Under the pieces are notes generated by a model. That model was not told where the DNA came from and ran no database searches. It saw nothing but the letters and a program-made list of their open reading frames with translations. The position numbers and the translations under genes were made by a program. A DNA stretch of 64,000 nucleotides from Ovis canadensis (lineage: Eukaryota > Chordata > Mammalia > Artiodactyla > Bovidae). The stretch lies in NCBI RefSeq assembly GCF_042477335.2, contig NC_091255.1, positions 13,308,501 to 13,372,500 of the forward strand. Reading direction: 5' to 3'. This document shows, one piece after another, positions 22,178-31,397 of the stretch (position 1 is the first letter of the stretch; each line of letters begins with the position of its first letter).

Positions 22178-23543
22178 ACCAGTTCAGCTCAGTTCAATCA
22201 CTTAGCCATGTCCAACTCTTTGTGACCCCATGGACTGCAGCACACCAGGCTTCCCTGTCCATCACCAACTCCCGGAGCTTACTCAAACTTATGTCCATTG
22301 AGTTGGTGATGCCATCCAACCATCTCATCCTCTGTCATCCCCTTCTCCTCCTACCTTCAATCTTTCCCAGCATCAGAGTCTTCTCCAGTGAGTCAGATCG
22401 TTGCATCACGTGGCCAAAGTATTGGAGTTTCAGCTTCAGCATCAGTCCTTCCAAGGGACTCTCAAGAGTCTTCTCCAACACCACAGTTCAAAAGCATCAA
22501 TTCTTCGGTGCTCAGCCTTCTTTATAGTCCAACTCTCACATCCATACATGACTACTGGAAAAACCATAGCTTTGACTATGCAGACCTTTGTCAGCAAAGT
22601 AATGTCTCTGCTTTTTAATATGCTGTCTAGGTTGGTCATAGCTTTTCTTCCAAGGGGCAAACATCTTTTAATTTCATGGCTGCAGTCACCATCTGCAGTG
22701 ATTTTGGAGTCCAAGAAAATAAAGTCTCTCACTGTTTCCATTGTTTCCCCATCTATTTGCCATGAAGTGATGGGACTAGGTGCTATGATCTTAGTTTTTT
22801 GAATGTTGAGTTTTAAGCCAGCTTTTTCACTGTCTTCTTTCACTTTCATCAAGAGGCTCTTTACTTCCTCTTCACTTTCTGCCATAAGGGTGATGTTATC
22901 TGCATATGTGTGGTTATTGATATTTCTCCTGGAAATCTTGATTCCAACTTGTGATTCATCCAGCCTGGCACTTCACATGATGTACTCTGCATATAAGTCA
23001 AATAAGTAGGGTGACAATATACAGCCTTGACATACTCCTTTGCCAATTTGGAGCCAGTCTGTTATTCCATATCTGGTTCTAACTGTTGCTTCTTGATCTC
23101 AGGAGGCAGGTCAGCTGGTCCGGTATTCCCATTTCCTTAATTTTTTGCAGTTTGTTGTGATTCACACATCCAAAGGCTTTGGTATAGTCAATAAAGCAGA
23201 AGTAGATGTTTTTCTGAGATTCTGAGGTTCTCTTGCTTTTTCTATGATCCAACAGATGTTGGCAATTTGATCTCTGCTTTACCCAGCTTGAACATCTGGA
23301 AGTCCTTGGTCATGTACCTAACTTGCAATTACCTGTACCTAACATGTACCTAACTTGGAGAATTTTGAGCATTACTTTGCTAGTGTGTGAGATGAGTGCA
23401 ATTGTGCAGTAGCTTCAACATTCTTTGGCGTTTACATTTTGGGGATTGGAATGAAAACTGACCTTTTCCTGTCCTGTGGCCACTGTTGAGTTTTCCCAAT
23501 TTGCAGGCATATTGAGGGCACCAGCATTATCTTTTAAGATTTC
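22178..23543 (-). mobile_element. BovB LINE, antisense, about 1.4 kb
   Basis: Reversed tail CAGTTCAGCTCAGTTCA, then ORF2 backwards as far as the region before RT. Frame 22442-22885 carries AESEEEVKSLLMKVKED, LKLNIQKTKII and CESWTIKKAEHRRIDAFEL. The RT box reads YADN instead of YADD near 22895, and frameshifts follow. About 70 bases are deleted at 22449-22455 between two TCCAA words (microhomology deletion). At 23313-23354 the word TGTACCTAAC occurs three times and replaces normal BovB sequence. The 5' end abuts a sense BovB. Confidence 0.95.
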
Positions 23544-24305
23544 ATCAACAGAAAATTGGATTAAAGATGTACTAAGCATGTGAAGAAAGCTGAGCGCCAA
23601 AGAACTGATGCTTTTGAAATGTGGTGTTGGAGAAGACTCTTGAGAATCCCTTGGACTGCAAGGAGATCCGATCAGTGCATTCTAAAGGAGATCAGTCCTG
23701 GGTGTTCATTGGAAGGACTGATGCTAAAGCTGAAACTCCAATACTTTGGACACCTCTTGCAAAGAGTTGACTCATTGGAAAAGACCCTGATGCTGGGAGG
23801 GATTGGGCCCAGGAGGAGAAGGGGACAACAGAGGATGAGATGGCTGGATGGCATCACTGACTCGATGGACATGAGTTTGAGTGAACTCATGGTGGTGATG
23901 GACAGGGAGGCCTGGCGTACTGCGATTCATGGGGTCGCAAAGAGTCGGACAAGACTGAGTAACTGAACTGAACTGAACTGAACTGAAGCATGGCCCCACC
24001 CATCAGAACAAGACCCACATTCCCCTATAGCCAATCCCTCCCATCAGAAAGCTTCCACAAGCCTCTTATCCTTATCCATCCGAGGGCAGACAGAATGAAA
24101 ACCACAGTCACAGAAAATTAAACCAATCACATGGACCACAGCCTTGTCTAATTCAGTGAAACTATGAGCCATGGGTGTAGGACCACCCAAGATGGACGGG
24201 TCATGGTGGAGAGTTCTGACAAAACGTGGTCCACTGGAGAAAGGGATGGCAAACCACTTCAGTGTTCTTGTCTTGAGAACCCCATGACCAGTATAAAAAA
24301 GACCT
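23544..24305 (+). mobile_element. BovB 5' region, sense, interrupted
   Basis: The segment GGATTAAAGATGTACTAAGCATG, interrupted at 23581-23985, continues as GGCCCCACCCATCAGAACAA and then GACGGGTCATGGTGGAGAG and GTGGTCCACTGGAGAAAGGG, which I recognise as the 5' part of BovB upstream of ORF2. It stops near 24305 after AACCCCATGACCAGTAT. The small frames here (24164-24451, and 24044-24334 on the other strand) are not genes. Confidence 0.75.
23581..23985 (+). mobile_element. nested BovB 3' fragment, sense, with 7-bp target duplication
   Basis: A 405-bp 5'-truncated BovB with five CTGAA units at its 3' end. AAGCATG at 23574-23580 and 23986-23992 is its target duplication, so it landed inside the BovB 5' segment. 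The frame 23580-23966 is open for 128 codons ([46 protein letters not shown]), the best preserved C-terminus of the window, but it lacks RT and endonuclease. Confidence 0.93.
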
Positions 24306-25167
24306 TTCATAGAGTTGCTCTTTTTAACATCCAAAGAATGGGCATTGCTTCAATCCAACCAACACTTTTAAATTTCCTCTGGCTCAGGAACTCTGAAATA
24401 GATTCTTCTGATTTTTTGCTTAATGAACAAATATTCATGTGTGACACATAGGAAATGTCAGAAATGTACAGTTATCTTGAAAAACCTAAAACTGTAAGAT
24501 GGATGGTTTACTCATTCTGTTGAAACAAAGTAGGAAAACACATTGTTCTTTATACACCACCCCATTCTCCCGACTGCTGCCAGCCAGAAACTGAACAACT
24601 CCCTTCTCCTGACCAAGCACTGATATTTGAAGAAGACAGCTTTCCACATCCACGTCGAGGCTGATGTCCTTGGTAAAAGTGGAAGAAGAACGAGAAAAGG
24701 AATTTGAGGGTTGAAAGAGAATGGCCCTTTACCATACATTCCCACAAACAGTTACCAGAGGCAGCAAGGGAGAGAGAAAACACTCATGATACTGTAGGCT
24801 GAAGCCAGAGTATAAAGCTTTTTGTTCCTCTCTGGATTCATTTGTGTTATTGTTGATGTTGCTTACATGTCCTCTAGTAGTTTAGAGTATCATGAGCCGC
24901 CACTGGGGAGTAAGATCAGATCTCAACTTATTATAGCAAGAACAAACCAGCTACATTTCTGATAGAAACTAGAAGCTGGGCTGAAAGCTACATACCTCAA
25001 ATGTTCCTTGAGCTGTAAATCTGACAAGAGGATTTAATCACTATTCAAAGAAGCAGTGAGCAGAAAAAAAGAAAATTCACACATCATGTCTCTTGACTGA
25101 GTATCAATACAGCACCTATCCCATTCAAGAATGAGTGTTCTTAATTCTATGAGTCTTTGAAAATATT
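24306..25167. other. gene-free stretch
   Basis: Two overlapping minus-strand frames at 24512-24783 have no family resemblance. No repeat recognised. Confidence 0.4.
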
Positions 25168-25180
25168 ATTATATAACATT

Positions 25181-25444
25181 GTTGCTGCTGCTGCTGCTGA
25201 ATCGCTTCAGTTGTGTCCGACGCTGTGGGACCCCGTAGACGGCAGCCCACCAGGCTCCCCCGTCCCTGGGATTCTCCAGGCAAGAACACTGGAGTGGGTT
25301 GCCATTTCCTTCTCCAATGCATGAAAGTGAAAAGTGAAAGTGAAGTCTCTCAGTCGCGACCCCATGGACTGCAACCCACCAGACTCCTCCATCCATGGGA
25401 TTTTCCAGGCAAGAGTACTGGAGTGGGGTGCCATTGCCTTCTCC
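25181..25444 (-). mobile_element. Bov-A2 SINE dimer, antisense
   Basis: (GCT)5 at the left, two BovA units joined by GCATGAAAGTGAAAAGTGAA, and ATTGCCTTCTCC at the right. A 12/13 target duplication: ATTATATAACATT (25168-25180) and ATTATACAACATT (25445-25457). Open frames inside are SINE sequence. Confidence 0.95.
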
Positions 25445-25457
25445 ATTATACAACATT

Positions 25458-25926
25458 AGGACAGTCCAGTAAACAATGGACATGAATGGAATATAAAACA
25501 TTTGTAATAATTACAATCTCCACTGCTTACTGCCAGTTGCCTGTAAAAATCTAGTAATATTTTTCATTTGGTTATGTCTGAAATGTGTCTCTCTCCCTAG
25601 ATTATCAGAGAAGTAAGAAACTGCTTGTCTCCCTGACTCCTTTGCCCAGTCAGTTACATTAACTTAGAGATAAATGTCTCTGCATATGGTACTTCTAATG
25701 TGTCTCATCATGGAGCATTTCAGTTTCTAATTTTATCCAAGCTTAATTAAGAAAAAAAGACGGAAATATAAATACTTAAAAATGTAAATTCATCTCTTTG
25801 ATCTTTGCAAGCAGTATAGTAAAAGATAATTCTAGTTCTTTGGAGGTCATATATATCAGCCCTTTCCTTGCTTCTTCTGATTCTGCCCTATTTAAAATCT
25901 TTCTGCTGAATCTGTTGAAAAATCCC
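25458..25926. other. gene-free stretch
   Basis: No element recognised; it leads directly into the left arm of an inverted repeat. Confidence 0.4.
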
Positions 25927-26303
25927 GTCCAGAGTCTATCCTACCAATCCCCACAGGTGTAAGATTTAAAATAATCACTCCAGAAATACATGTTCAGAAT
26001 CTGTTTCCTGAACCATCACCACCACTGCCACTGCAATGGTGCCACTCATCTCCACCACTACAATGTATGAGAGGTGATGAAGCAGAGGATAAATTGTGGT
26101 GCTGCTGATGAGGAAGACAGGGAGAGATGGTGTTGGAAAGGAAAATGAAGGGTAAGTAGAGGTGATTATGGTAATGGTGGAGATGGGAGGGGATTTCAGT
26201 GGCAGTGGTGGTGATGGCTCAGGAAACAGATTCTGAACATGTATTTCTGGAGTGATTATTTTAAATCTTACACCTGTGGGGATTGGTAGGATAGACTCTG
26301 GAC
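25927..26303. repeat. near-perfect inverted repeat, 107-bp arms, 163-bp spacer
   Basis: Left arm 25927-26033 and right arm 26197-26303 are reverse complements with one mismatch (A at 26012 against C at 26218 where G would pair as T), 106 of 107. Inside, after unpaired 14 and 12 bases, the stems resume: 26048-26061 pairs with 26171-26184 at 13 of 14. The arms contain CCATCACCACCACTGCCACTG next to the spacer, a trinucleotide-like tract. They match no SINE, LINE or transposon end that I know, and no target duplication flanks them. If transcribed this would fold into a long hairpin. The 83-codon minus-strand frame 26261-26512 overlaps the right arm and is not considered real. Confidence 0.95.
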
Positions 26304-26524
26304 AGGATTACTTGATCAGCACTCTCTCTCTCTTCCTCCCAGATCTGATGGGGTTTGGAAATGAGGCATGATCTCAGTGAAGGCCCTTCCCTCCAGGTTT
26401 CTTCTCTCTGCTGAGTTTCTACAGCTGCTGATACCTTTGGAAATTTGAGCTCCCTCACCCTAGAACTTGAAGAGTCCATTGTAGAACAGAGCTCTTCCTG
26501 AGCCCTACTCATGAGCCACTTTTC

Positions 26525-26693
26525 TTCATATTCCCTGATGGCTCAGTTGGTAAAGAATCCACTTGCAATGTAGGAGACCTCAGTTTGATTCCTGGATCGG
26601 GAAGATCCCCTGGAGAAGGGAAAGGCTACCCGCTCCTGTGTAGTCCATGGGGTCGCAAAGAATCAGACACGACTGAGCGACTTTCACTTTCAG
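26525..26693 (+). mobile_element. Bov-tA SINE, sense, internally deleted
   Basis: TTCCCTGATGGCTCAGTTGG head, GGGAAAGGCTACCCGCTCC, then directly TAGTCCATGGGGTCGCAAAG, so about 40 bases of the usual middle are missing. Tail ends GACTGAGCGACTTTCACTTT. Confidence 0.93.
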
Positions 26694-26820
26694 TCCGTTA
26701 CCAATTCAGAGAAGTAACCTCTGCTTGGAAACCTGATTACCATCCCTTTTATCCCTTTCCTCAAAAGGTTACCAAAGGACTTTCCCATTTCCCTCCCAGA
26801 ATCCAATCTCCACGTGTTGG

Positions 26821-27031
26821 ACTTTGCTTAGTTGCACAGTCGTGTCCGACTCTTTGTGACTCCCAAGGACTGCAGCCTGCCAGGCTCCTCTGTCCACGGG
26901 GACTGTTCAGGCAAGAATACTGGAGTGGGTTATCATTTCCTTCTCCAGGGGATCTTCCCAACACAGGGATCAAACCCAGCTCTCCTGCACTGCAGGCAAA
27001 TTCTTTACCAACTGAGCCACCAGGGAAGCCT
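26821..27031 (-). mobile_element. Bov-tA SINE, antisense
   Basis: TTAGTTGCACAGTCGTGTCC at the left and AACTGAGCCACCAGGGAAGC at the right. Confidence 0.93.
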
Positions 27032-27202
27032 TGCAATCTTCATAACCAACTACATTTCTAAGCCTTTGCCTGATTCATTTTTGTCCCACTCTTAACAGAT
27101 CTCTGTGTCTAAATCCCACACATTATACTAAAGTCTTTCAGAATTGCAATTACACACTGTGTTCCTGTTTCTGCTTTGTGTTTCTTAGCTTCTACTGCCT
27201 CC

Positions 27203-29425
27203 TGTTGTTAGTGTTGATCACTTGGTTGTGTCCAAATCTTTGCAACCCAATGGATGCACGCCAGGCTTACCTGTCCTTCACTATCTCCTGGAGTTTGCTC
27301 AAACTCATGTCCATTGACTCAGTGATGCCATCCAACCATCTCATCCTTTGTCACCCCCTTCTCCTTCCACTCTCAATCTTTCACAGCATTAAGGTTTTTC
27401 CAACTGAATCAGCTCTTCACATCAGGTGGCCAAAGTAATGAAATTTCAGCTGCAGCATCAGTCCTTCCAGTGAATATTCAGGGTTGATTTCCTTTAGGGC
27501 TGACTGCTTTGATTGCCTTGCTGGTCAAGGGACTCTGAAGAGTCTTCTGCAGCACCACAGCTCGAAAGCTTCAGTTCTTCCATACTCAGCCTTCGTTATG
27601 GTCCAACTCTCACATGCATACATGACCACTGGAAAAACCATAGCTTTGACTACATGGACCTTTGTCAGCAAAGTGATGTCTCTGCTTTTTAATACCCTGT
27701 CTAGGTTTTTCATAGCTTTCCTTCCAAGGAGCAAATGTCTCTTAATTTCATGGTGCAGTCCCCATTTGCAATGATTTTGGAGCCCCTCAAAATAAAATCT
27801 ATCACTATTTCCACTTTTTCCCATATATTTGCCATGAAGTGATGGAAAAAGTAGGGGAGCCAGAGATCAAACTGCCAACATCTGTTGTATCGTCATAAAA
27901 GCAAGAGAGTTCCAGAAAAACATCTATTTCTGCTTTATTGACTACACCAAAACCTTTGATTGCGTGGATCACAACAAACTGTGGAAAATTCTGAAAGCGA
28001 TGGAAATACCAGACCCCCTGACCTGCCTCTTGAGAAATCTGTATGCAGGTCAGGAAGCAACAGTTAGAACTGGACATGGAACAACAGACTGGTTCCAAAT
28101 CGGGAAAGGAGTACATCAAGGTTGTATATTATCACCCTGCTTACTTAACTTATATGCAGAATACATCATGAGAAACACTGGGCTAGATGAAGTACAAGCT
28201 GGAATCAAGATTGCCAGGATAAATATCAATAACCTCAGATATTCAGATGACACCACCCTTATAGCAGAAAGCAAAGAAGAACTAAAGAGCCTCTTGATGA
28301 AAGTGAAAGAGGAGAGCGAAAAAGTTGGCTTAAAGCTCAACATTCAGAAAACTAAGATCATGGCATCCAGTCCCATCACTTCACAGCAAATAGATGGAGA
28401 AACAATGGAAACAATGACAGACTTTATTTTCTTGGCTCCAAAATCACTGCAGATGGTGACTGCAGCCATGAAATTTAAAGATGCTTGCTCCTTGGAAGAA
28501 AATCTATGACCAACCTAGATAGCATATTAAGAAGCAATTACTTTGCCAACAAAGGTCCATCTAGTCAAAGCAATAGTTTTTCCAGTAGTCTTATATGGAT
28601 GTGAGAGTTGGACTTTATAATGGAAGCTGAGCACCAAAGAATTGATGCTTTTGAACTGTGGTGTTGGAGAAGACTCTTGAGAGTCTCTTGGACAGCAAGG
28701 AGATCCAAGCAGTCCATCCTAAAGGAAATCAGTCCTGAACATTCATTGGATGGATTGATGCTGAAGCTGAAACTCCAATACTTTGACCACCGATGCAAAG
28801 AACTGACTCTTTTAAAAAGACCCTGATGGTGGGAAAAATTGAAGGTGGGAGGAGAAGGGGACGACAGAAGATGAGATGGTTGGACAGCATCATTGACTCG
28901 AGGGACATGAGTTTGAGGCACCGGGAGTTGGTAATGGACAGGAGAATCTGGCCTGCTGCAGTCCATGGGGTCACAGAGAGTCAGACACAACTGAGCAACT
29001 GCACTGAACTGAACTGATGGGACACAATGCTATGATCTTCGTTTGTTGAATGTTGAGTTTTAAACCAGATTTTTCACTTTTTTGTTTCACCCTCATCAAT
29101 AGGTTCTTTAATTCCTCTTCACTTTCTGCCATTAGAGTGGTATCATCTGCGTATCTGAGGTTATTGATATTTCTCCCAGCAGTCTTGATTCCAGCTTGAG
29201 TTTCATCCAGCCTGGCATTTCTCATGATGTACTCTGCATTTAAGTTAAATAAGCAGGGTAACAATATACAGGCTTGATGTACTCTTTTCCCAATTTTGAA
29301 CCAGTCTGCTGTTCCATGTCCGGTTCTAACTGTTGCTTCTTGACCTGCATACAGGTTTCTCAGAAGACAGGTAAAGTGATCTGATAGTCTAAAGAGATAT
29401 TCCCATCTCTTTAATTGCCTTCTAG
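27203..29425 (-). mobile_element. BovB LINE, antisense, split by a second BovB
   Basis: Present as 27203-27845 and 29015-29425. The first part is reversed ORF2 C-terminus (frame 27525-27824: KSRDITLLTKVHVVKAMVF, FELWCCRRLFRVP); the second resumes at TGATGGGACACAATGC with reversed RT, including an intact RYADDTTLM box near 29140 and LKLNIQQTKII. Its 3' end is of the older type (GTTGTTAGTGTTGATCACTT, no TTCAG array). TGATGG at 27840-27845 and 29015-29020 is the duplication made when the nested element entered. Confidence 0.92.
27846..29014 (+). mobile_element. nested BovB LINE, sense, 1.17 kb
   Basis: Starts in RT (CAGAGATCAAACTGCCAAC) and ends with the CTGAA tail. Frame 27964-28509 (181 codons) has GHGTTDWFQIGKGVHQGCI, LSPCLLNLYAEYIM and RYSDDTTLIAESKEEL, so YADD has become YSDD, then a frameshift after SLQMVTAAMK. 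The C-terminus follows in 28608-28826 and 28793-29017. Inserted into the antisense BovB with TGATGG duplicated. Confidence 0.93.
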
Positions 29426-29522
29426 AGCCATTTTTACTTTGAAATGTAAATCTGGTTTTGAGGAATAAGAATCCCAGAATTAAGCTAGAGTACTGAAAGA
29501 TCTAGCTTTTTCTGTTCAATTC

Positions 29523-30077
29523 CTTTTTTTAATTTAAATTTGTTTATTTTAATTGGAGGCTAATTACTTTACAATATTGTATTGGTTTTGCCATACATCA
29601 ATATGAATCCACCATGGGTGTACACGTGTTCCCAGTCCTGAACCCTCCTCCTACCTCCCTCCCCGTACCATCCCTCTGGGTCATCCCAGTGCACCAACCC
29701 CAAGCATCCTGTATCCTGCATCGAACCTGGACTGGTGATTCATTTCTTACATGATATTATACATGTTTCAGTGCCATTCTCCCAAATCATCCCACCCTCT
29801 CCCTCTCCTACAGAGTCCAAAATACTGTTCTATACATCTGTGTCTCTTTTGCTGTCTCACATACAGAGTTATCGTTACCATCTTTCTAAATTCCATATAT
29901 ATGCGTTAGTATACTGTATTGGTGTTTTTCTTTCTGGCTTACTTCACTCTGTATAATAGGCTCCAGTTTCATCCATTTCATTAGAACTGATTCAAATGTA
30001 TTCTTTTTAATGGCTGAGTAATACTCCTTTGTGTATATGTACCACAGCTTTCTTATCCATTCATCTGCTGATGGACA
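29523..30077 (-). mobile_element. young ruminant L1 3' UTR insertion, antisense
   Basis: Starts with a T-rich reversed poly(A), then ATTGGAGGCTAATTACTTTA, CCAGTGCACCAACCCCAAGC-type words and TTATCCATTCATCTGCTGAT. Perfect 10-bp target duplication TGTTCAATTC at 29513-29522 and 30078-30087. Short frames inside (29735-29956, 30029-30214) are not genes. Confidence 0.93.
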
Positions 30078-30106
30078 TGTTCAATTCTTATAAGGAATGG
30101 GACACC

Positions 30107-30407
30107 AAAACAGGGCACATGCATCTATCTCAGATTCTAGGTAAGAGACTTTCAGCAATACTTCTTCACAGAAGTCATTTAGGCACATTCAAATTTCCAG
30201 CAAACCAGAAGTAATTTAAAAGCTCAGTATACTGGGTTGTTACTCATCAAATCTGGCCTAGGTGTTTGAGTAACAACCCAGTATACTGAGCTTTTAAATT
30301 ACTTCTGGTTTGCTGGAAATTTGAATGTGCCTAAATGACTTCTGTGAAAGAAGTATTGCTGAAAGTCTCTTACCTGGAATCTGAGGTAGATGCATGCTCC
30401 CTGTTTT
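30107..30407. repeat. near-perfect palindrome, ~140-bp arms, 20-bp spacer
   Basis: Left arm 30107-30246 and right arm 30267-30407 are reverse complements with four mismatches and one single-base gap; the inner 80 bp (30167-30246) are perfect. The spacer 30247-30266 is 20 bases. The four differences all lie in the outer third. The arms are AT-rich, match no repeat family I know, and begin 19 bases after the right duplication of the L1 at 29523-30077. A transcript from either strand could form a hairpin of about 140 bp with a small loop. Confidence 0.97.
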
Positions 30408-30650
30408 CCTCCTGAATAAGAAATAGCATAAATTGCATCTTAATATGAAAGCTCCTTTCTCAAGGGCGTGTCTTAAGGCAAGCTGATTGCCAAGAAGAAA
30501 ACTTTCTAAACCAGCTCATATGACAAAGGGCTAGCTCAATCCAAAAGAGTAAAAGAATGAAAACTTCAGTTTGCTACCAAATCAGCAAACATTCAGGGTA
30601 AAAGGACACTTGAAACTGAAGTGCAAGAAAGTAGAGGCATCTTAACAATG

Positions 30651-30675
30651 TGTTTTGTTTTGTTTTGTTTTGTTC
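30651..30675. repeat. (TTTTG)n microsatellite
   Basis: Five TTTTG units. Confidence 0.9.
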
Positions 30676-30685
30676 CCCTTGAGTG

Positions 30686-30868
30686 TGAGTGTGTTAGTCG
30701 CTCAGTCGTGTCCTACTCTTTTCAACCTCATAGTTGGGGTCCTCCAGGCTCCTCCATCTTGCCTGGATTTTTCCAGGCAAGAATAGTGGACTGGGTTGGC
30801 ATTCCCTTCTTCAGGGGATCTTCCTGTCCCAGGGATCAAACCCACGTCTCCCGCATTGCAGGCAGACT
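30686..30868 (-). mobile_element. Bov-tA SINE, antisense, truncated head
   Basis: GTGTTAGTCGCTCAGTCGTG to GTCTCCCGCATTGCAGGCAG; the last part of the reversed tRNA head (CTGAGCCACC...) is lost. Confidence 0.92.
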
Positions 30869-30959
30869 GATCTAGAAACATATAAAGTTTCAATAGCACA
30901 GAGTCATTAGCTTAGTGAAAGGTCAAAGCAGCACTCAAGGGTCTACCAACTACCATATA

Positions 30960-31397
30960 AAGAAACTCCTTGCAGCCTACTATATAGCACATGGGACTCT
31001 GCTCAATGCTACATGGCAGCCTGGATGGGAGGGGAGTTTGGGGGATAATGGAACTTATATGTATGTCTGAGCCCCTTCACAGTTCACCTGAAACCATCAC
31101 AGCATTGTTTGTTAATCAGCTATGAAGTGAAGTGAAAGTTGCTCAGTCATGTCCGACTCTTTGTGACCCCATGAACTATACAGTCTATGGAATTCTCCAG
31201 GCCAGAATACTGGAATGGATAGTCATTCCCTTCTCCAGGGGATTTTCCCAACCCAGGGACTGAACCCAGGTCTCCCACATTTCAGGTGGATTCTTTACCA
31301 GCTGAGCCACAAGGGAAGTCCATAGAGCTCATATATGGGGTATAGCCCATAAGCAGCTATACCTCAATACAAAATAAAAAGTTAAAAAAAAAAAAAA
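30960..31397 (+). mobile_element. ruminant L1 3' end, sense, interrupted by a SINE
   Basis: CCTTGCAGCCTACTATATAG, CTGCTCAATGCTACATGG and, after the SINE, ACCTCAATACAAAATAAAAA plus poly(A) at 31383-31397. Confidence 0.88.
31124..31353 (-). mobile_element. Bov-tA SINE, antisense, nested in L1
   Basis: GAAGTTGCTCAGTCATGTCC-type start and AGCTGAGCCACAAGGGAAG end, with about 35 extra bases before the duplicated CAGCTAT (31117-31123 and 31354-31360) that restores the L1 sequence. Confidence 0.9.

Noticed and set aside
25181-25199. (GCT)n as a coding polyglutamine/polyserine repeat
   Set aside because: It is the reversed terminal repeat of Bov-A2, bounded by a target-site duplication.
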